Assembly: GCA_003489395.1 (NCBI GenBank)
Contig: DNMN01000061.1
Span: forward strand, 28,153-49,072
DNA length: 20,920 bases
DNA from: Candidatus Yonathbacteria bacterium
Lineage (GTDB): Bacteria; Patescibacteriota; Minisyncoccia; Phycocordibacterales; UBA1550
Reading direction: 5' to 3'
Shown here: piece by piece, positions 20,798 through 20,920 of the stretch
Position numbering within the stretch: the first letter of the stretch is position 1
How the letters are laid out: every line of letters begins with the position of its first letter
The notes under the pieces: generated by a model
The model's input: the letters and a program-made list of their open reading frames with translations, nothing else
The model's database searches: none
Told to the model about the DNA's origin: nothing
Translations under genes and position numbers: made by a program

Positions 20798-20920
20798 TTA
20801 GTGCTTGCAATTAGGGCCCTCGCATTTGCCCTCACCACCACACTTACCTCCAGCACACATTCCACAATTACCGCCTTTGCACATCATTCCATGCATCATT
20901 GATCTGCAATGCTTCAATGA
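20798..20920 (-). CDS. Cys/Met/His-rich protein, 3' end only
   Basis: An open minus-strand frame enters at the right edge and ends TAA at 20798. The 40 visible residues include MMHGMMCKGGNCGMCAGG and end CEGPNCKH: seven Cys (spacing C-x8-C-x4-C-x2-C-x4-C-x5-C-x4-C), five Met, three His, many Gly and Lys. Such composition is typical of small metal-binding or metallothionein-like proteins, or of a metal-binding tail. The protein may start at the ATG pair near 20899 (33 aa) or beyond the window. It points at the thrS terminator, as a genuine convergent gene would. The family is not identified. Confidence 0.55.
   Translation of the reverse strand, partial: SLKHCRSMMHGMMCKGGNCGMCAGGKCGGEGKCEGPNCKH

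Noticed and set aside
20711..20902. Plus-strand 63-codon frame after thrS
   Set aside because: It starts inside thrS and reads through the strong terminator; the Cys-rich frame on the minus strand is the better reading.
1..20920. tRNA, rRNA, tmRNA, CRISPR array, riboswitch
   Set aside because: I looked for conserved cores and regular repeats on both strands and saw none. Gaps between genes are short and are filled by promoters, terminators and the palindromes listed.

Overview
The window reads as a chromosomal segment from a member of the Candidate Phyla Radiation (Patescibacteria), most likely a Parcubacteria-type lineage. That placement is inferred from gene families and is not backed by a search. 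The pointers are a baseplate J/gp47-type membrane protein of the kind common in these genomes, a ThrS without the TGS domain, a very short SMC, a NusB-Nudix fusion, an S16 with an Ala/Glu-rich tail, and many small orphan membrane proteins. TGA is used as a stop (dnaE, 58-aa ORF), so the UGA-Gly code of Gracilibacteria/Absconditabacteria does not apply.

Layout. 1-2700: an actin-like PilM/FtsA-type ATPase gene followed 2 bases later by a bitopic baseplate J-like protein, then the first codons of another gene at the left edge (all minus). 2687-4091: rpsP and three small minus-strand genes (a 68-aa unknown, a coiled-coil protein and a 58-aa two-helix membrane protein). 4250-6250: rnr (plus). 6285-10743: a small membrane protein, smc, rnc and a nusB-Nudix fusion (minus). 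10818-13995: rpmF, an unknown 111-aa protein, a half ABC exporter and rnhB (minus). 14056-14442: a membrane protein (minus). 14558-17779: dnaE (plus). 17885-18852: two membrane proteins (minus) around a relic of a second dnaE 3' end. 18979-20733: thrS (plus). 20798-20920: the 3' end of a Cys/Met/His-rich protein (minus). No tRNA, rRNA, CRISPR array or transposase was seen. No gap between genes exceeds 300 bases.

Two transcription styles stand out. Ten housekeeping-type or conserved genes (PilM-like, rpsP, coiled-coil, rnr, smc, rpmF, ABC, rnhB, dnaE, thrS) have a good -10 box, usually extended (TGn), ending only 6-9 bases before the ATG and with no room for a Shine-Dalgarno site, which predicts leaderless mRNAs. 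The unrecognised small genes instead tend to be single-gene units: their own promoter (several with good -35/-10 pairs), a real leader, usually an SD, and often their own terminator. All of these are on the minus strand, lodged between core genes.

The strongest points for a second look are: (i) this leaderless/SD split; (ii) a TTGACA/TAGAAT promoter whose spacer holds nine consecutive G, a classic phase-variation layout, in front of a 58-aa membrane protein; (iii) a 57-bp double-hairpin palindromic element sitting in frame inside rnhB, with the same CCCC-hairpin-hairpin-GGGG plan as an intergenic element just upstream of rnc; (iv) a diverged duplicate of the dnaE 3' end flanking a one-gene insert; (v) long perfect palindromes fused to promoters.
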